DNA of 7,333 nt, taken from contig DAIODI010000145.1 in the NCBI GenBank assembly GCA_036746875.1, positions 1 through 7,333 on the forward strand. The letters run 5' to 3'. Positions 6,490 to 7,333 of the stretch are shown one piece after another (position 1 is the stretch's first letter; the number at the start of each line of letters is the position of its first letter). Under the pieces are notes generated by a model that was not told the DNA's origin, made no database searches, and saw only the letters and a list, made by a program, of their open reading frames with translations. A program made the position numbers and the translations under genes. This DNA comes from DAIODI01 sp036746875. GTDB taxonomy: Bacteria > Pseudomonadota > Alphaproteobacteria > Rhizobiales > Aestuariivirgaceae.

Positions 6490-7333
6490 CGGAGGCCGAT
6501 TATATCATCGTCGGGTCGGGGTCGGCCGGATCGGCGCTTGCCTGTCGCCTTTCCGAGGACGGCAGGCATCGCGTGCTGGTGCTCGAATACGGCGGCGCCG
6601 ACGCCGGGCCGTTCATCCAGATGCCGGCGGCGCTCTCCTACCCCATGAACATGCCGCTCTACGACTGGGGGCTGATGACCGAGCCCGAACCGCACCTCGG
6701 CGGGCGCCGCCTCGTCACCCCGCGCGGCAAGGTGATCGGCGGCTCGTCGTCGATCAACGGCATGGTCTATGTGCGCGGCGGCGCGAAGGACTTCGACGCC
6801 TGGGAGGCGATGGGCGCCGCCGGCTGGGGCTTCCGTCACGTGCTCCCCTACTACAGGCGCATGGAGGACAGCCACGGCGGCGAGGAGGGCTGGCGCGGCC
6901 GGGGCGGGCCGCTCCATGTCACCCGGGGCCCTCGCGCCAATCCGCTCTACCAGGCCTTCGTGGACGCCGGGCGCGAGGCGGGCTATCCCGTCACCGCCGA
7001 CTACAACGGCCGCCAGCAGGAAGGGTTCGGGGCCATGGAGATGACGGTGTGGAAGGGCCGGCGCTGGGCGGCGGCTGCCGCCTATCTGCGGCCGGCGCTG
7101 AAGCGCGGCAACGTGGCGCTGAAGACGCGCGCGCTCGCCCGTCGCGTCGTGTTCGAGGGCAAGCGCGCGGTGGGCGTGGAGTACGAGCAGGGCGGCAGGA
7201 TCGCCGTGGCGCGCGCCCGCCGCGAGGTGATCCTCTCGGCGTCGTCGATCAACTCGCCGAAGCTGTTGCAGCTTTCGGGCGGCGGCGACGCCGACCGTCT
7301 GCGGGCGGCGGGCGGCGCGCCGGTGCATCATCT
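6486..7333 (+). CDS. betA: Choline dehydrogenase-like GMC oxidoreductase, 5' part
   Basis: The first 282 codons of an FAD-dependent GMC-family alcohol dehydrogenase; the C-terminal half with the catalytic His lies beyond the window. It starts at GTG 6486, overlapping the betI stop, with GGAGG seven bases upstream. Motifs are the FAD-binding GSGSAGSALACRLSEDG (10-26), the ribose-binding Glu34 (VLVLEYGG), GMC signature 1 GKVIGGSSSINGMVYVRG (81-98), and signature 2 around SSINSPKLLQLSGGG (253-267). The last departs from the usual SG-(I/L/V/M)-G by having Gly266. Segments PLYDWGLMTEPEP, QQEGFG and GRRW also match choline dehydrogenase-like enzymes. BetA oxidises choline to betaine aldehyde and feeds electrons to the respiratory chain. 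Because no betB is visible and a gamma-glutamyl gene set lies opposite, it could instead be a paralogue acting on another amino alcohol. Confidence 0.82.
   Translation, partial: MTEADYIIVGSGSAGSALACRLSEDGRHRVLVLEYGGADAGPFIQMPAALSYPMNMPLYDWGLMTEPEPHLGGRRLVTPRGKVIGGSSSINGMVYVRGGAKDFDAWEAMGAAGWGFRHVLPYYRRMEDSHGGEEGWRGRGGPLHVTRGPRANPLYQAFVDAGREAGYPVTADYNGRQQEGFGAMEMTVWKGRRWAAAAAYLRPALKRGNVALKTRALARRVVFEGKRAVGVEYEQGGRIAVARARREVILSASSINSPKLLQLSGGGDADRLRAAGGAPVHH

Overview
The window is very GC-rich bacterial DNA with tightly packed genes. It has strong Shine-Dalgarno sites, frequent GTG or TTG starts and GTGA stop/start overlaps. The ChoX-type binding protein, the BetI-type repressor and the choline-dehydrogenase-like GMC enzyme all look alphaproteobacterial, most likely Hyphomicrobiales (Rhizobiales). 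The genus cannot be read from the sequence.

The layout is a divergent choline-type locus around one control region (about 5706-5868). Rightward (+) lie a TetR/BetI-family repressor (5869-6489) and a BetA-like GMC flavin oxidoreductase (6486 to the window end, incomplete). Leftward (-) lies a probable six-gene operon: choX (periplasmic choline-binding protein, 4758-5705), choW (permease, 3786-4634), choV (ATPase, 2596-3789), an N-formylglutamate amidohydrolase-family hydrolase (1678-2517), a glutamine synthetase-family ligase (189-1559) and the N-terminus of an aldehyde dehydrogenase (1-167, cut by the window edge).

The transporter half is conventional: an ATP-driven importer for a quaternary amine, very probably choline, next to a choline-sensing repressor and an alcohol-oxidising flavoenzyme. 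The downstream half is not the usual bet set. A glutamine synthetase-like ligase, an amidohydrolase and an aldehyde dehydrogenase that does not start like BetB suggest a gamma-glutamylation route. In this model an amino alcohol or amine is capped with glutamate, oxidised by the GMC enzyme and the aldehyde dehydrogenase, and released by the hydrolase. This is inference from gene content and is the most interesting hypothesis here.

The control region holds an AT-rich island with a 16-bp imperfect dyad (5799-5814) that is a good BetI operator candidate. The choX leader carries three GC-rich stems, some mutually exclusive. The longer gaps of the leftward operon also hold GC-rich inverted repeats. 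I see no RNA genes, insertion sequences, CRISPR arrays, integration sites or replication origins. No gene-free stretch exceeds 300 bases.
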